Shown: positions 48,795-60,830 of the stretch, piece by piece
Position numbering within the stretch: position 1 is the first letter of the stretch
How the letters are laid out: every line of letters begins with the position of its first letter
Source of the DNA: Phoronis australis
Lineage: Eukaryota > Phoronida > Phoronidae
Length of the DNA stretch: 64,000 bases
Assembly (NCBI GenBank): GCA_002633005.1
Contig: NMRA01000361.1
Span: 62,001-126,000, forward strand
Reading direction: 5' to 3'
Position numbers and translations under genes: made by a program
The notes under the pieces: model-generated
Databases searched by the model: none
Told to the model about the DNA's origin: nothing
Seen by the model: only the letters and a program-made list of their open reading frames with translations

Positions 48795-50101
48795 CCTTAT
48801 TATTGCTATTTTCCCGGGTGCAAATCTTCGACAGGTGGTCACAAATTCCCAAAAGGCCTAAGGTTACAACAGGCGTTGAGAATTGCGGTAAAAAGGGTCA
48901 ACCAAGAGACAAAAAGTATGTGGATGCCGAAGCCTCACGCCCCGTGTGTGCTCTATGCATTTCCATTGAGAGACTACATAATCACGTTACTTGGTAAGTT
49001 TTTAGCGATTAAGTTTCTATTGACATCGCTCAGTGATGTTATCCCCACCAGTTACCCCACTGAATAACGGGTTTATTCAGTGGAACTGAATGTTTCTCTT
49101 CAGGAAACTCACCCGGACCCGGAAGATAGGCTAGCAGCAGATATCCACATATTGTCCTGGGTGGGAGTGCTCTCAATATAAGAGGTGTATGGGACGTGCC
49201 GCTCAAAACTATGCTATGTCCAATAAAATTCTTTAGATGAGTGACATACCTTATTTTATAGCGGACCCCACCCCCAGTACTACCAGCTAGTTACCGAATT
49301 AACATGAATGAGCTATTCACTGAGTAAATTCGTAACATTGTGTTGGAATAAATATTGACACCTAGGATGAATTTTATTTGTTGAGATCAAAAACACATTT
49401 TAGGTGTCATGAAACACATTCTTAAAGGCGAAGGCAACCTTTTTTCATGTCACTTTTAGCAAAAATGACGTTCGTTGATTATCCCAAACACATTTTTCAC
49501 TTAATTACAGCTTTTCGTAATTTGATTAATTTCTCGTCCTCTACTCCGGAAGTGACGTTTTGGGAGGCAAGAGTTTCGCGCCAATTTCTTTTCGTTATAG
49601 TCTGACAGCTGTGAGAGCTGTCGAGTCAGTCATTGTTCTACCTCGGTTGTGATAAGTTCGGTCGTCGTTTGCTTTTGTTTANAATTCTTGCCTCCCAAAA
49701 CGTCACTTCCGGAGTAGACGACGAGTAATTAATTAAATAACGAAAAGCAGTAAATAAGTGAAAAATATGTCTGGGATAATCAACGAACCTTATTCTTGCT
49801 AAAAGTGACATGAAAAAAGGTTGCCTTCGCCTTTAAATCACTGTTAGCCTGTTTCATATATTTTAATTCTGACCTTAAATAAGGCTTGGGTACAAAGATT
49901 ATTAGTTTTTACATATAAACATGAAGATGAACTGTCAAGTATGTTCTACCTTACAAAAGTAGTTTTGTCTTGTGTTTTCTTTTATAATTTGCTAAAATTT
50001 ATTTCTCTGTTACAGGTGAGAGAAAACGACTGAAACCAGCAGCCTTACCGTCTATTTTACCTTTCAATAAAGTGAAAAGCAGTCCTTCAGCAATAACCTG
50101 A
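48795..50101 (+). pseudogene. THAP-type zinc finger, two exons, start and one zinc ligand lost
   Basis: Exon 48795-48993 and exon 50016-50101 join in phase (gtaag donor, tctctgttacag acceptor). The product reads YYCYFPGCKSS, HKFPKGLR, MWMPKPHAPCVLYAF, RDYI and, after the splice, RKRLKPAALPSILPF then stop. Order and spacing are those of a THAP DNA-binding domain (C-x4-C ... W-x-P ... C-x2-H ... AVPSIF-like). The final zinc ligand His is Tyr (TAT for CAT), and no ATG precedes the domain before a stop codon near 48753. THAP domains occur in host regulators and in P-element-type transposases; the surrounding nest of elements favours the latter. Inferred relic. Confidence 0.6.
49422..49836. mobile_element. 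TTAA-bounded fold-back element (MITE)
   Basis: Arms 49422-49572 and 49686-49836 are 151-base reverse complements with few mismatches. The spacer is 113 bases and includes the gap at 49682. TTAA occurs at both outer ends (49422-49425 and 49833-49836), which suits piggyBac-type target duplication; the inner end is AGGCGAAGGCAACC. It sits in the intron of the THAP relic. Confidence 0.75.
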
Positions 50102-51949
50102 GGGAATTGAACCTCTCAATTCAGAAAGTTAGCCTTTGATATCCCTGATTGTGGATTCTTTTGCATTGGGAAAATTACAATTGTTTTTAACAAATTATGT
50201 TGTTCCGTTATATGTATGTGGTTGTTCATTTTGCCATTTTGTTTTTAAATACAATGATTATTGTTTATTCTCGAATCTTGTGTATAGCCGATTCTTATCC
50301 AGCTAGCTGCGATTGAAAATATACTTTACTTGCATTTGGAACTTTTGTTGTAGACAAGTAAACGAAAAACTTAAAACTCTTTTAAGGCCGAAAGAAACCT
50401 CTAAAAATAGTTTCACACATAAACAAATCAAATGAAAACAAAGGGAATACTTCGTTTTGATCGACTGACATTTCTATAGGTCATCAGGAAAATGACAATA
50501 CGCAAGCGTAATCGGTAATCACTTCAGCCTTATAAAGAAGCAGCACAACTGCACTGTATGGGTATTTAAAACTGAAGAAATGTTGTGGTTTGAATAATTA
50601 GTGACAAACTTGCCTGTTGATGAAAAATTTATTCCATCATCAAAGTGTAACATTAACGGGCTTTTTATTGACAATAAGACAATCGATGTAGTCCGTGATT
50701 GAGATTCCGCATAATGCGTATCAAGTTTAAAGGTTTTTACCATTAGTATGAAGCCTTTCTTCTGAAAGAAAAAGTTGTCACTCAGAGAGAAAGGACAGGT
50801 ATTTATACCAGATATTTTTGGTTTTCATTTCACTGGGATCGAGTTTCAATGGCCTATAGAAGCACTTGTAAAAAGGTCCAGTTTCGGCACGTGGCTTTCC
50901 TTCATGTAACCTCAAAGCTTGTCTATGTTGCGGCTTGAAGTGGCCTTAAAACTGTCACTGAACCTGGAACAAATATTGAAACATGAATTATTGAGTACGT
51001 AATGTTGGGTAAAAAATGTAGCCCTTGTTTTTCAAAAATATATTATGGTAACTACTTTACAATTTCACACAAAATTAAATAATTACTATTTCCAGAAAAA
51101 GCAAGGGTGTATATAATATAATAAGTTTTGACTTGTATGGAACTGCGTCTTTATTTTTCATTCGTAGCCATAACAATGCTTTTAATGCATCACTTGTCTG
51201 CAAAATATGCAAGTTATTTGAGACAACTTCAGACCTTTGTTACCCGTTTTCAAGCCTTTTGAATTTTGATACTTTCAGCAATTATAATCACCGATTACGG
51301 ATTCATGGGTCTGTCAAGCACATTTCTGGCCTAAGGCTGAGGGAACCGTTTCTCAGTCAACTGTTCAAACCAATGTTTGTCAATTCAGTGACCGTTGCAG
51401 AAGCGATGCATATCTCCTCTGCACGGTACTAGCCCTCAAATCTAAAAACCAAAGGTCAGGTGAAAACAGACATGATATATTTCTATGTCAACGTGTAATA
51501 GACTTCCGGACGACATAGGATAGGGAGTAAACAAATAGTCTAATGGATACTTGTCACGTACCCTTTGGGCTTGGATTGTAATCTTACCTCACTAACAAAT
51601 ATCGAGTTGACAGCATAAACATTCAGTATTGATTGATGTAACTGTCACTGATAAACCTGTTATAAATCATTCCAAACATTAATAATACTGTTTGGATGTA
51701 CGAAAAGATTCCGAGTGCTACGTCAAGTATCGTAACACTCATCACAACAAACAATGATTAACCGACTGGCGAATGCCGCGAAGTTGACATCGGCCAGTAC
51801 CTCAATTAACAGGTATCAGTATTGTAATCATGGAATAATTGTTAAAATAATCACAAACCTTACCTTTGTTTAAGGCCATGCTTACTTCCTCTCAAAGAAG
51901 CACCATTTTCACTCAATCTCAGATTCAGTTGACACGGCTGCAAGCCATT
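50102..51949. other. No gene recognised
   Basis: AT-rich sequence between the THAP relic and the retrotransposon fragment. Open frames at 50519-50743 (minus) and 51133-51432 (plus) match no family I know. It may be part of the insert that splits retrotransposon B. Confidence 0.4.
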
Positions 51950-52230
51950 TCACCATGTATTTAAAGGGCTCGCGAAATCCACTAGTACACGCGCGCCCTC
52001 TAGTAGATGCGAAGATGCAGGGTCATTTGCCTCACGGTGTTCGCTGAAGTTGCTGTGGGCATTCAAAACATGGTCAAAATTATTTTGAACATCTTCGCAG
52101 ATCTGACCTTTCTGATTTAGTAAATCATCAAAGTAACGATACCATACATCAGACGTGATCGAGGATATAGACTTGTTTAGCGTAAGTTTGCTTGTTAAAT
52201 GAGGCCCTGTTTTTGTTAACATGGAAATAG
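51950..52230 (-). mobile_element. Fragment of LINE upstream of RT (probably element B)
   Basis: The minus-strand frame includes WYRYFDDLLNQKGQICEDVQ, the conserved linker that precedes the reverse transcriptase in several non-LTR families. It stops being LINE-like near 52000, where GC-rich sequence begins. It is in the right orientation and order to be the missing upstream part of element B, with about 3.3 kb between. Confidence 0.5.
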
Positions 52231-52232
52231 TC

Positions 52233-55200
52233 CAGTCATTCTAGGGCTCCAGAGGGCTCAAACTTAGAAAAATTGCAACAGGAGTTTTTTTTGCATAATG
52301 ACATCTTCAAACATCACTTGGTGCCAGAAAAAAGTCTACCGAAATCGGAGTGGAGGAGGTCGGTTTTTCAAGATGGCGGAAAAAATGGCCGCCAAAACCG
52401 GTGTTTACTGCTTTCTGGCATGTTACTCATATGTAACAACTGGAAATAAAACAATGAAATTTGTCATTGATTTTATACTTTTCATAAAAGACATACCAAT
52501 CAAAATATGCCAATTTTGCATAAAATAAAACCAATATGGCCGACAAAAATGCGGGCGAAACGGCAATTTGGTACATGTTGCAAGATTTCTTTTTATATTT
52601 TGCCCTGAAAAAGGCAAGATTTTTATTCTTTTGTAAGTTAGACAATTGAAATTATCTGAACTTACAATTGGTCACCGGTTGGCGAGAAAAAAATCAAGAT
52701 GGCTGACAAAATGGCCGCCAAAATGGCCGCCAATTCACAAAACCCCAATTTACCGCATTTACGTTCTGCAAACTTTGTTGTAACCTGATAGTCATTAAAA
52801 CAAAAACATTTTACAATCTACAGTCAGGGTTAATGAGTTGATTGTTTCTATAACTTGTTTTTATGATTTAGATACTAAATGTGGAATTTTAATCACATTT
52901 TAGATTATATAACATAAAAGTTGGTGTGTTTTTCAGAAAAGGCTGTAGTTAAATGTTCATAATAAATGTCACACACTCAATTATTTTTCTTTAAAATATA
53001 CTGATTTGAGGTATAAAAAATAATATTTGTTAGAAAAATATGTAATTCTGGTGGATTTATTGGCTTTTTTATTGAACGAGCCCTTAATAAAATTGGGCAG
53101 GAAGTGGCTTTTTTCTCAGCTATTGGAGATATTATTAGTTATTCGCAAGCATCGATTTCATCTGCTCCTGGCATGTATTGAGAATTTTGCAGCTGTTTTC
53201 ACCTAAATTTGATGAAAAGAAAATAGAATTGTGTAACAAAAAGTTAATAATTAAATTTTAACAGTTAGTACTTACAATTTGTTTAATATGCATGCTTTTT
53301 ATGAACATAGGTAACTGATTTTAGAGGAAATTAGTGCCAGCAAACCAAACGACAGTGATCTGCAGTCACTTGTTCTTAGCCAGGCTAGGCAGATTTCATA
53401 CTGAGATGAGATTTCTGGGATGTATTGGATAGTTATGTCAGGCACAGGGCTTCAAGAATTTCTTGAGACGGTGCATGCATCAAACAGTGTGATCCTTATG
53501 TTAAATGGAAAAAAGTGTGGATAGAGCAGTGACGGGGCATATGTTGGTAGACTCAGCACTGAATGCTACCATAAAAGCCAGAGCATTCAAAATCCCACTT
53601 CCAAATATTGACAGATCAAGTAACGCCAATCCAGAACCAATGAAGAAAGAAGTTCCGGTTCTTCAGAAATTCCAGGAGTCCCGAATGTCGCCAACACAGA
53701 ACACACAGATTCCTTGCCAAGAGGTGGAGCAATTCAATGCTTGTACACCAATGTTGGCTCTTCAGAATATGGAGACAGATTCTTCAGACATCCCAACTGA
53801 TCACATAACTAGATGTATACGCTGGGGCATGCCATGCCCAGCCAGTGTCTTCCGATTCTTAACATTGGATTACAGTGGAATACCCTCACGAGAGTTCACT
53901 TCTGGCTTCCGACATACTGCCACTGGTATATTCAAACACGACTGAATCTGAGTATAGGTCTTCAGAATTGGCAGTGACAGAGAATAGTTCGTCAGAAGAA
54001 TCAATGGCCAATGATATACTTGATGATGATTTGAGAGCTGTTCTGAAGCTGTATGATGATCTTATTGCTGGCATGACGTCTGTTTCCGGCGATGTGTATG
54101 CTTGTCCGAGTGTCTTGTAGGTATCCATAAAAAATCGAAGTACATAAATCAGACTTGACCTTGCAAAATCGAATCATTAGTCTTTGGCTACAATATATGA
54201 AGATGATTGACATCCTTCGACTTCTTTAAAAGCAGAAATAACGTCAGATTGGGAGCTTCACCTAAAAGCAGTTTGTGAAATGCTACCTTACTTTGCAGCT
54301 GCCGGTCACAACTCTTCTGCAAAATCTGCATACATATACTTGCAGCAGACGCAGCAACTCAAAGACACCTGTCCAGAAGTCTACGGCCGACACGCCATAA
54401 GACAAAGTGACCGATTCTGGGCAGGCTTGTTATAATGAGATATGATCTTGTAATTGAACAAACCCTCATGAAAAAATATTTAAACAACAGGAGGTTTAAC
54501 TAGAGGTTGCAAAATTTGAGATACGCGGTATGCTCAAGTATAAATGGTGCCATGCAGACTATGACAAATTGAGTTGTGAAACAAGTAAGCAGCATAAAAA
54601 ATGTGCCCAGGCAAGACAGTCGCGTGACGACAAAGACATCCGCAGCCTTGTTGAATTCCTCCACAACAGAAACCCATTTTAAAGAGAAACATTACAGAAC
54701 ATAGCCAGTGGTGTGACTCCAGGCACATACGTCAATGCCGAAAATGCCAGAGAAGTGGGGAAGGCGATTCACTTGTCTATGGAGGGGTCAAGTGTGAAAG
54801 ACTTCATATTCAGAAAGAAAGACAAGGTTGTGGCAATGACAAGCCAATAAGTTCATGTTGCTAATAGTGATTTTACACAAGTGGATCCACAACTGCTACT
54901 TCAGCGAATCCTGACTGTCAGCTGCAAAAGACAACAGTGAAAGTTCATGATGCCTTGTGAACTTTGAGCTGTGTGTTGGTTCCCCTGCTCTTTTTGATAC
55001 ATCTGGTCTTCCCATAGCCGCTAATAAATCAATATGAGCTGATGCACCCTGGTCCAGTGGGGGACTACCAGAGGATTTCAATTTCCAGAAAACACGGTGA
55101 TGCATATAATCGACGGCTTTTCTCTCCTTCACCGTATTCCATGGCCTAGAGATGCAAAGTTTCAGTCGTTTAGTAGAGCTTATGTGGATTACATCAGCAA

Positions 55201-57029
55201 GTGCACCCAGCCTACTGTTGTTTTTATGGTTACTGAGAAGGACCATCAACTAAAGATGTCTCCCATGTTCGAAGACTGGGTGAGGTGGTAGGAACTAAAG
55301 TTCACTTCAATGGTGACATTGTGATCAAGTCAAAGAAGGAACGTTTTTGGCAAAGAGCAAAAACAAACAACGATTCATTCACTTCTTGTCAAGTTTGCTA
55401 GGAAATGCTGGTTGCACAGTGGTACAAGCTCAAGGTGAAGCAGATATTTTATTGTAGAAACAGCAGTAGACAAACGCAGCACAAGGTCCAACTACTCAAA
55501 TTGCAGACGATAAAGACTTGTTGGTTCTTTTGTGTTACTATGCTGCTTCACAACAAATTCCAATGTTCTTGAAATTTGACAAGAGGCACCAAAGCAAGAG
55601 GAGAGTCTGGGACATCAAGAAACTACAGTTGTCTCTTGGTGCCGAAACTTGCGCAATTTTGCCATTTGCGAATGCAATAGGTGGTTGCAATACAACATTA
55701 CGGCTGCTCGGTATTAGCAAAGGCTCTCCTATTCAAGAAACTGCGTGATCGAGAATTCTGCAAAAACACTAGTAAGAGTATTCACTAGACCCATTCGGCT
55801 GAAGCAAAATATATTTGAAGCTGGTAAGAGTTGTGTCTGTGCTTTATGGCGGTACTGGCTCTGGAAATTAGGATGACTTGCGATATAGGGATTTGTGGAT
55901 GAGGTGTCAGACTAGCTCCAGTCCAAATACATTCATTACCACCAACTTTCGTCAGTAACAAAATTCTATGCTGCCGGGACATATTATCAAGAGCAAGAGT
56001 GGTCAAGTTTCCGTGGCAGTGGCCTAGACTCGTTGTATTGGGGATGAATGTTGGCAGATGGAAAATTCATTCCCATGACGACGGACCAGTCAGCAGCACC
56101 AGAGATACCTGCTGAAAGTAGTAAGATGCTCGTGTAAGACCAACTGCAGTTCCAAGAGATGTACTTGCAAGAAGTTAGGATTGCCGTACTCTGTTGCATG
56201 TGGAGAATGCCGTGGTATAACTGCAGCAATTCATTCAGTTGACTAAGATTAGTTGTGGAAATACTGGTTGCGTATAGATTCACTGGCATTTAACTAACTG
56301 GAAGTGACACAGACGTGTGGACAGTTGATCACTAAATTAATCGCTGAGAGTTATTTTCGATACAGCAAATTTTTTTTCAGGCGGAGAATGATCCTTCATT
56401 CCAGGCGAACCTGATGTTTTTCACCCAAATAAGTTATTATTCGTTAAACAATCTTGAAAATGTTACTCGTAATCATCACAGCCAGACGGACGTGCTGACC
56501 TAAAACACTCAGGATGTGAAACCCGTGAAGATGGCATGTCTCTGAAATCTGAAGTTCTTATACACGAAGCAACTAGTCGGTGGCCATCTTAGAAAATGGA
56601 GGAAGTAATCGTTAGAGCCAAACGCAATGAGTCTCAATGGATTAGTCGACCCACAAAACCTATGATGCAATGTTTGAAGCAAGACGACACTAATCGTTTT
56701 GTGCAAAGTTGTGCGACTCGAAGTAGTTTTGGCGGCCATCTTGGAAAATGGTGGACGGTGTCACCACACCCATGCAAAACTATTTACTATGGATTTGTTG
56801 ACCCATGAAAGATAGGTAAACCTTTTTGAATCTTTATTCTATCACATTCCACTCTCGAGTTATAATGGTCATCTGAAAATCTGGCTGCCATTTTGTCCGC
56901 CACCTTGAGAAACCAACTTCCGCCACTCCGATTCCGGTAGACTTTTTTCTCACACTAAGGGGTGTGAGAGGATACGATTTATGCAATAAAACCTTCTGTT
57001 ACAATTCCGGGTCATCCGTAGAATGACTG
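52233..57029 (+). mobile_element. Academ-like DNA transposon, decayed, with terminal inverted repeats
   Basis: Inverted ends: 52233-52394 and the complement of 56882-57029. Both start cagtcattcta and share agaaaaaagtctaccg, aatcggagtgg, and tcaagRtggcgga followed by aaaatggc. Between them lies one decayed plus-strand gene with an XPG-type nuclease core and a CXC cysteine cluster. Academ transposases are described as having an XPG-like nuclease and a Cys8 zinc finger, so this is the best fit. No matching 3-4 bp target duplication was found (agtc left, aacc right). The two ends could instead be independent copies of a dispersed repeat. Confidence 0.55.
53323..56216 (+). pseudogene. Decayed Academ-type transposase (XPG-like nuclease plus CXC)
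   Basis: Homologous blocks occur in order but in shifting frames with stops. 53323-53500: MYWIVMSGTGLQEF. 53505-54120: RAVTGHMLVDSALN; ILDDDLRAVLKLYDDLIAG. 54246-54432: MLPYFAAAGHN, SDRFWAGL. 54988-55035: ALFDTSGLPIAANKS. 55097-55290: IIDGFSLLHRIPW. 55340-55457: KQRFIHFLSSLLGNAG and QGEAD, ending in a TAG at 55455. 55503-55746: ADDKDLLVLLCYY, WDIKKLQLSLG. 56124-56216: RCSCKTNC, KRCTCKKLGL, ACGECRG. GEAD and DDKDLL are the acidic centres of the XPG/PIN-type nuclease fold. One Cys of the CXC cluster is Tyr. This protein family is widespread and multicopy in invertebrates, as far as I recall. Not translatable as it stands. Confidence 0.65.
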
Positions 57030-58290
57030 AACCAAAAGAAACCGTCAGAGATGTGATGTCTATGTTCATAGTGAAAAGCGCCTTGTTGAAGAGAGTAATG
57101 CCATTAACAGAAATTGAAAATGAGAGATCCTAAAATTGTCTTGTGGTGCACCTGCAGAAATATCAAGGTAAGACGAAGTCACGGTATCACGGCAGACAAA
57201 TTGTTTTTTTTTTTGTTTTCTAAATCTTAGAAACTCATCAGAAGATCTGTGACATTTTAATCTTTTGGAGGATGTTGTAAATATTGTGTGAAGACTTTAG
57301 AAAGATTCATAAACATGATAATTAGATTTAAGATTTTGTCTAAACCATTCTGACATTGGGGCAGTAGGTAAAAAAACAGCTGTATTCTTGGATCATCTTG
57401 TACGTTATTTCAGCGCCCATACGGATCTTTTATTTAAGTGTAGATGTTCAAAATCAAAATAAAGCTCTTGTACATGTATGCTGCTGCGTTCAAATATGTT
57501 CGCAATTCTTTACCTTCATTTTAATTACATTTACCTTTAATTACCTGAGCGTCATTTATAAGCATTATACACATAACTCCATCTTTTACGTACGTCTCCT
57601 TGTCTCAAATCTTTTGCAAGATCCAGTCTGCGATGCCATCCCTTAAGTGTTTCATAGCAAATGTTCAATTCATTAGTTTCTGTTATTAATTATTTTAAAA
57701 ACATAAGCTACGGAAGTTTTAATCTTGAATGCACTATTGCCAAGTGCTTTGTATGTAACTATTATTAACAAATCTTTCTAGTTTGATTGATTTTAATGTG
57801 TATTGCTGCCCTAATTGATATTTACTTAAGATTTCCCTTTCTCTGCTACTTGTTTTTTTTCCGGCGGCTTTGTTGTCAAAGGATTATTATTCAGCAAAAT
57901 AGCAATAAACTTGATCATAAACATTTTTTTCGAAAAGTTTGAAAATATCAGACGGAACAGAAACGAGTTGTGGTAAAGCTAAGAGTTAGCGTCGCTGTCA
58001 TTTCCCCTATAAACAGATGTTACAGTAAATACTTTTAAATCATTTGGGAAAATATCTTTGAGTAGAGATCGGTTTATAATTGGCAATTGACCTGTCGATG
58101 CGTGCATCGTCTTCAGATGATGTCAGTACACCATATATGATGGAGTCTCATAGGCGCTTTCTCTCTTCTTTCGTTTCCTGATTGAGTGCCAAAGCCAAGG
58201 CCAATTGCCTGCCTGTGCTTGAACGAGAAACTAGGTCCCAAGCTCGTCGCTTAGAGGTCGGTAGATTGACGTTAGACAGTGACCACCATC
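57030..58290. other. No gene recognised
   Basis: AT-rich sequence with short open frames only. No family motifs seen on either strand. Confidence 0.5.
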
Positions 58291-58295
58291 CTACA

Positions 58296-58505
58296 GGCGG
58301 TGCCAGTAGGACGGTGGAGCTCCTATAGGCGATTCCGCATACGCCGGAAGCTTTTCTGCGAATTATGCCTGGTACTGACTAAACCAACAAAGTCACGTTG
58401 TTACAAATACTTTTTGAGCATAGAGAGACATCTTAGAAGGCTGTCGATGTATTTAATTCCTTCCAGAGCTCCAATCATTGTTATCAGCAGTGCTCTTTCA
58501 ATGAC
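58296..58505 (-). repeat. Degenerate copy of the 9.7-kb exon-like repeat
   Basis: Shares 'catacgccggaag', 'aattatgcct' and 'ctgattaaaccaNcaaagt' with 9654-9760. The minus-strand frame ends KKYL-stop like KRYL-stop there. Upstream coding similarity fades quickly. Confidence 0.5.
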
Positions 58506-58509
58506 TTTG

Positions 58510-59765
58510 CAATAATAGACCAGGCAGTAACAACAAAGGACGGTTTACACATCAGTTGGTGCAAGCCCAATCTCAATAGGCAACTGACACACCACAGGTT
58601 GTCATTGTTGGTCTATTTCATTGTCACTCCCTGTAACTGACTGTATCTGTGCTTCATTACTTGTTGCTGGGCCTAACTAGGTGGCCACTGTATCATCGCT
58701 TCTCGAGGATGGTGTTGAATAAATGACACCGAAACATGTCAGGTCTTAAAACCGTTGTTGTTTTCTTGAATAGATCATCTGATCTAATTAACAAGTTGAG
58801 ATCAATTTCGCTATGCAGTCTAACTTAAATGATCGTTTCCACGACGGAATCCTGTTTCAAAGCCGCTGTAATCAATCACTTCTCTAATCGATTCCAACCT
58901 CTCCGGAAAAATCACTATAATCCCGGCTTAAAACAAAAAACCGTAGCTTCCTAAGGCTGATGTGATGTGCTCAACATAGTAGCAGTCCTGTCAGTGCACT
59001 AAAATCACATGTCATTAAAGTGGAACTTGCAGGCTTATTACTTAATTATCTCTGTTATTGCGTCTTCAAATTAGTTACAAACAAAATTTGCAGCGACGAT
59101 GTGAATATGAAGTAAGTTGAAAACTGCCAAGTGTTTTTAAGAACAAGTTTTGTGTCGAAAATGGTCCGCCGTAAATCACTCAACCGTGTCCAGTGCTTAT
59201 CGAGACGTAGTGTTTGGGAATAACACTGTATGATGCAATTGGCAAGTACAATGTACGCTGTCGGCAACACAAAGTATTGGGTTGGATTTGTTTAAATAAT
59301 ACAGATAACATTCACTGCTTAGAAAATGAATACTAAATACCTAAATAAAACTAAAAAGTATTTAGGTAACAAGTAAACAGTGCACAAAAGAATTGCTGTG
59401 GAAACAATTGAAAACCGTAATAATTTATGCAAACACAAACGCACGCACTTAGGTACGCAAATACGAGTAGTTTTTTGAAAGTTACGTAAACACACCTCTT
59501 ACTAGGGCGTAAACTTTTCATTTATTATTGCAGATCAAACACTCAGAAAAAGTCACTTCTTTCCGTAAAAATACTGTAACATGATTTTAACACCCAAAGC
59601 GACTTGTTGAAAAACTCCTAGCATGTAGTTTTATAGGTTGCCCAAAGTTTTCTGAGACTGGAGATGAAAATATGCCAGATGACCCACTATTCCCGGTATC
59701 CCGACAGGACCAAGGGTCAAATACGTACAGTATAAAGAATGATCGGTGTAATCGTCGGGTTTGTT
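58510..59765. other. No gene; possible 5' part of Penelope-like element
   Basis: At 58704-58745 a stem (ggtgt ... acacc) followed by gaaacatgtc resembles motifs I associate with Penelope-like element flanks. The rest is AT-rich and unassigned. Confidence 0.3.
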
Positions 59766-60830
59766 GACTGATACCCTCATTACCGTGTGACAACTTTTAC
59801 CAACAATGTCACCGTGCAGCCATGGGTTCACCAGTGTCCCCGATTGTCTGTGGTATCTACACGGAGGACTTCGAGGAGAAAGCTCTCGCTACTGCTTCAT
59901 CTCCACCTGCTGTATGTTGATGACATGGTCTTGTTACTACATGAGTGTGATGACATTGACAGCTTCACGAATCACATTACCAGCTTAAACGATAACATGC
60001 TTTTCACCATGGAAGCTGAGACTGATGGTCGATTACCATTCCTAGACCTATGTGTGCACGTGAAAGACGATGGCTCTACCAAGTTAACAGTATATCGCAA
60101 ACCTACCCACACTGACTAATATCTGTCTGTTGTGAGGACACTGCTGAACCGGCGTGCAGAGGGACACATCACTGAGGAAAAGGACAGGAAGAGTGAACTT
60201 CAACACATACACCGTGCTTTGAAAGCCAACGACTTTGAACCATGGGCATTGAGACTTCCTCACAATCTTAACCCTACCAGCACTAGTGATGACACACCTA
60301 GGATAAGTGTTGGGATCCCACACATTCGTGGTTTGTCTGAGAAACTACATCGCGCTTTTCAAGACACCATGAAGTCAACACTCATGTTAAACCCATCAAC
60401 ACTCTCTGCAGTCAAGTAGTCAAACCCAAAGATGCCACCCCACTTGAGAAGCAGTCATGTTTGGTTTATCAGATCTAGTGCGACCATGATCCTTCTCACG
60501 CATACATCGGTGAAACCAAACGTGCTCTTGGCACTCGCTTTGCGGAACACAAAAAAGTGGGATAAACCCGCTGCTATCGGAGACCATTTACTTTCATCTG
60601 GCCACACTATCAATATCTGCAATACTAGAGTTCTATCCGAAGAAGAACACTGGCACTCCCGCAAGATCGGAGAGGCTATTTCCATTAACCAAACACAACC
60701 CCACCCTCCACACTCAACCGTGACCAAGGACTACAACTTCCGCCATTTACGACAAGGTGTTACTTCCGGTTCAACAACGGTGGGAAGATCAGTCATGTGA
60801 ACAAGGGCCTGAGCTCCAGGCTCGAAACGT
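59766..60830 (+). mobile_element. Decayed Penelope-like retroelement (RT C-terminal part plus GIY-YIG)
   Basis: Plus-strand blocks in three frames: [26 protein letters not shown] in two overlapping pieces (59790-59890), [13 protein letters not shown] (59915-59955, the YVDD catalytic box), [19 protein letters not shown] then stop, LLNRRAEGHITEE, and a GIY-YIG endonuclease start AYIGETKRALGTRFAEHKK (60500-60560) interrupted by a stop. The tail has RKIGEAISINQTQP. This order, RT then GIY-YIG, is specific to Penelope-like elements. The 5' part is missing and there are at least three frame breaks, so it is inactive. Confidence 0.85.
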
